Shown in pieces: positions 61,639-64,000 of a stretch of DNA of 64,000 bases. This DNA is from Roseospirillum parvum (GTDB taxonomy: Bacteria > Pseudomonadota > Alphaproteobacteria > Rhodospirillales > Rhodospirillaceae). Where the stretch lies: contig NZ_FNCV01000001.1 of assembly GCF_900100455.1 (NCBI RefSeq), positions 537,093 through 601,092 on the forward strand. Reading direction: 5' to 3'. Made by a program: the position numbers and the translations under genes. Within the stretch, counting starts at the first letter, position 1. Every line of letters starts with the position of its first letter. The notes under the pieces were generated by a model that saw nothing but the letters and a program-made list of their open reading frames with translations, ran no database searches and was not told the DNA's origin.

Positions 61639-62682
61639 TCAGGGGCGCGGCACCGGCGCCCCCGGGCCCACCCGCTCCAGCTGCCCGGCGACTGCGCGCC
61701 GGGTTTCGGCCGGCAGGTGCTTGCCAAGCACGGCGATCAGCCGGTCGGCGTTGGCGCTGGGATGGTCGGCGGCATCGGCCGGCCCCAGCCCCCGGCGGCC
61801 CAGCGACAGCCAGAACAGCGCCTCGGCCGCCGGACCGGCGGCCAGCGCCTTGGCCTTGGGGTCGAGGGCCCGGGCATAGAGCATCTCGCCATAGGCGATC
61901 TGCGCTTCCGGCAGACCGGCCTCGGCGGCGGCCCGGAACAGGCCCAGCGCCCGGGGCCGGTTGACCGGCACCCCGTTGCCGACCAGATACAGCCGGCCCA
62001 GCCAGTAGGCCGCCGGGACGATGCCGCCGCGGGCCGCCTTTTCCAGCCACTGGGCGGCCTGGGCCGGGTCTTTCGGGGTGTCGGCGCGGCCGGTCAGGAA
62101 CAGCTCGCCGACGGTGGCCTGGGCCGAGGGCACCCCGGCCCGGGCCGCTTCCAGGCACAAGTCGCGGCCGCGCGCCGGCTCGGCGGCAAGGCCGGGGCCG
62201 CCGGCCATCCGCAACTCACCCTCGGCGCACAGCGAGCGGGTCAGCCCGGCCTCGGCGGCCTTGCCGTACCACCGGGCGGCGGCGGCCGGGTCGGGCTGGC
62301 CGTCCGCCGTGCCCACGCCGCCGGCCAGACAGGTGGCGTGGTTGTGCATGGCCAGCCGGCGACCCTGCGCGGCGGCCGCCCGGTGCCAGGAACAGGCGGC
62401 GGCGAGGTCGCGCGGCACGCCCAGGCCCTGGCCCAGGATGCGCCCGGCCAACTCCTGGGCCGCACCGTCGCCGGCCTCGGCCAGGGGCAGGGCCCGGGCC
62501 AGCGCCGCCGCGCCGTCGCCGTTGGCCAGCCGGGCCTCGGCCTCGGCCAGGGCGGACGGGTCGGCCCAGGCAGCGTTGGGCACCGCGCACAGCAGGGCGA
62601 GCAGGAGCGGCGCGCCCCGGCGGGCACCTCTCAGCCAGGAGGTCACGGTTGGCCAGTGGTCATGGGTCAGCCGGGTTTTCAT
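61639..62682 (-). CDS. Secreted Sel1-repeat protein
   Basis: 347 residues from MKTRLTHDH (an ATG three codons upstream is possible). N-terminal signal with hydrophobic core LLLALLCAVPNAAWA (about 25-39). About six Sel1 repeats follow, e.g. DPAAAARWYGKAAEAGLT, DPAQAAQWLEKAARGGIV and NRPRALGLFRAAAEAGLP. Such proteins act as periplasmic adaptors. Partner unknown. Confidence 0.88.
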   Translation of the reverse strand: MKTRLTHDHWPTVTSWLRGARRGAPLLLALLCAVPNAAWADPSALAEAEARLANGDGAAALARALPLAEAGDGAAQELAGRILGQGLGVPRDLAAACSWHRAAAAQGRRLAMHNHATCLAGGVGTADGQPDPAAAARWYGKAAEAGLTRSLCAEGELRMAGGPGLAAEPARGRDLCLEAARAGVPSAQATVGELFLTGRADTPKDPAQAAQWLEKAARGGIVPAAYWLGRLYLVGNGVPVNRPRALGLFRAAAEAGLPEAQIAYGEMLYARALDPKAKALAAGPAAEALFWLSLGRRGLGPADAADHPSANADRLIAVLGKHLPAETRRAVAGQLERVGPGAPVPRP

Positions 62683-62761
62683 GGCCGCCATTGTGCCCGG
62701 CCCGGGCGGACAAGCCAATCGTTCACCGGGGGGTGTGCCGCCCGGCAGAATTTGCCGCCAC

Positions 62762-63235
62762 TCAGGCCTGCTTCCAGGCCGGACGGCCGTCGTCGGTCGG
62801 TCCCTGGCTGTCCGGGGCGGCGGCCCAGTCGGCGTCGCTCAGGGCCTGCAGGATGGCCTGTCCGTTGGCCAGCGAGGCCGTCGGCCCGCCGCCCGGTCCC
62901 TGGCCGCGCAAGGCGGTGAGGTTGGCCAGCCCGGCCAATTCGGGGCTCAAGGGATCGTCCTCGGCGGCGCTGCCCGCCGTCATGCGGCGGGTGATTTCCT
63001 CGTTGATCAGCTTGTTGATCACGCTCTGCTGTTCGGCCGGCAGCTTGGCCAGGGAGTCTTCGGTGAGGCCCATCGCCTCGAGGATCTTGGCCCGGATCTC
63101 CTCGATCTTGCGGGCCCGCAGTTCCTCGACGAAGGCCGTGAAGCCCTTCTCCTTGATGGTCTCCACGTCCGACTGGAGTTTGCCGCTTTTGCCTGGCTGG
63201 GTGGCGCCGGCGCCGGTGAGGGGATCGATGGCCAT
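62762..63235 (-). CDS. Hypothetical helical protein
   Basis: 157 residues from MAIDPLTG. An amphipathic helical core (about 22-85, with FVEELRARKIEEIRAKILEAMG) and a disordered C-terminus. No signal peptide and no known family. Located 65 bases after the alcohol dehydrogenase gene on the same strand. Confidence 0.65.
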   Translation of the reverse strand: MAIDPLTGAGATQPGKSGKLQSDVETIKEKGFTAFVEELRARKIEEIRAKILEAMGLTEDSLAKLPAEQQSVINKLINEEITRRMTAGSAAEDDPLSPELAGLANLTALRGQGPGGGPTASLANGQAILQALSDADWAAAPDSQGPTDDGRPAWKQA

Positions 63236-63300
63236 GGGAGTGTTCTCCGCTGGGCAGGAGGAGCCTGTCCGGGGCGAAGCAACAGCCGTGCCAGCCATCC

Positions 63301-64000
63301 CTACCAATAGGTCATGGCGTCCCTGAAGATGTCCGCCAGCAACTCGGCATCGACCGTCAGCGGGGCCTGGGCGAGCAGGCGTTGCTGCTGGAAGGCGCGC
63401 CCGGTCAGGGCCTCGATGTCGGCCTCGCCGTAACCCAGGGCGGACAGCCCGTTGGGGCAGTCGATGCGGCGCATGATGTCGATCAGCCGTCCGGCCAGGG
63501 CCTCGCTGGCCGCCTCGGCGGTGGCCGGCAGGTTGCTGGTGTCGGCGCCCAGGGCGCGCGCCGCCTCCAGGTGGCGGGCCGGGTCGGCCCGGGCGGTGAC
63601 GCGGAAAGCCGCCGGGGCGTTGACCACCACCGACAGGCCATGGGGCACCATTGGCGGCTCGTCGGCGTAGCCCCGCGCCACGTAGCCGTGGTTCAGCCCG
63701 GCGACGGCATAGCTCATGGCGTGCGGGATGTGCACCCCGGCGTTGCCGAAGGCCATGCCGGCCAGGGTGGCGGCGAACATCAGGGCGTCGCGGGCCGCGG
63801 TGTCGTCGGGGTCGGCCCAGGCCCGGGGCAGGTGGGTGCCGCCCAGCTCGATGGCCTTCAGCGAGCCGATGTCGGACCACGGGTTGGCCCCCTGGTAGGG
63901 CGGCCGCTGGGCAGGATTTTCCGGGTAGGGGCGGCTGGTGAAGGGGCGCGCCGTCCAGCTTTCGATGGCGTGGGTCAACACGTCGAGCCCGGTGGCGGCG
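63301..64000 (-). CDS. Iron-containing alcohol dehydrogenase, hydroxyacid-oxoacid transhydrogenase type (5' end outside window)
   Basis: The last 232 residues of the gene; it continues past the window edge. ATGLDVLTHAIESWTARPF, SRPYPENPAQRPPYQGANPWSD and AFGNAGVHIPHAMSY...VPHGLSVVV match ADHFE1-type transhydrogenases, which oxidise 4-hydroxybutyrate-type acids coupled to 2-oxoglutarate. Metal-binding His residues lie in THAIE and HAMSY. Confidence 0.88.
   Translation of the reverse strand, partial: AATGLDVLTHAIESWTARPFTSRPYPENPAQRPPYQGANPWSDIGSLKAIELGGTHLPRAWADPDDTAARDALMFAATLAGMAFGNAGVHIPHAMSYAVAGLNHGYVARGYADEPPMVPHGLSVVVNAPAAFRVTARADPARHLEAARALGADTSNLPATAEAASEALAGRLIDIMRRIDCPNGLSALGYGEADIEALTGRAFQQQRLLAQAPLTVDAELLADIFRDAMTYW

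Noticed and set aside
1-64000. tRNA, rRNA, prophage or insertion sequence genes
   Set aside because: None could be recognised by reading for T-loop sequences, rRNA blocks, integrases or transposases; a covariance-model scan would be decisive.

Overview
The window is uniformly GC-rich, densely coded chromosomal DNA. It most resembles a Rhodospirillales-type alphaproteobacterium. The indicators are a soluble cytochrome c2, hopanoid-pathway genes (hpnC, hpnE), trmFO, an LpxH-like plus glycosyltransferase pair, and a squalene/phytoene-synthase-family gene of the NDUFAF6 type. No rRNA, tRNA, CRISPR array, phage or transposase gene was seen.

Layout. 0-13.4 kb: ubiD, a membrane protein, pmbA, a hypothetical gene abutting an inverted-repeat element, a Sel1-repeat protein, a HAMP/PP2C phosphatase, LpxH-like and glycosyltransferase genes, queH with a tandemly duplicated 3' end, then lysR divergent from pirin and wrbA. 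13.5-21.1 kb: uvrA (minus), a livGFHM transporter block without a binding protein, and cycA. 21.2-27.0 kb: a six-gene minus-strand operon joining two orphan solute-binding modules, two OmpA-type domains, a vWA lipoprotein, XpaC and TelA. 27.2-35.3 kb: two sulfotransferase-like genes, purE-purK, a degenerate GGDEF protein, a DUF465 protein, pfk and a GT39-like membrane glycosyltransferase.

35.5-53.8 kb is a surface-glycan locus. A plus-strand module (sugar amidotransferase with dedicated HisF/HisH-like subunits) converges on a 14-gene minus-strand operon. The first seven genes (legB, legC, legG, legI, legH, ptmE, legF) give a complete route from GlcN-1-P to a CMP-legionaminic-acid-type nonulosonate. 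The last seven look like assembly and tailoring genes: a GT-B-like transferase, a carbamoyltransferase, a NodB-related protein, a class II aaRS-like amino acid:carrier-protein ligase, its carrier protein, a sulfotransferase and an AAC(3)-family acyltransferase. Together they suggest a nonulosonate-containing glycan that may be amidinated, carbamoylated, sulfated and perhaps aminoacylated.

53.9-64 kb: an exported protein of unknown function, sodB, hpnE and hpnC, the NDUFAF6-like gene, a MerR/carboxymuconolactone-decarboxylase pair, trmFO, a membrane rhodanese, a second Sel1 protein, a small hypothetical gene, and the 3' part of an iron-containing alcohol dehydrogenase of the hydroxyacid-oxoacid transhydrogenase type that runs off the window.

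The best candidates for undescribed biology are the SBP/OmpA/vWA/XpaC/TelA operon, and the aminoacyl-carrier-protein module inside the legionaminate operon.
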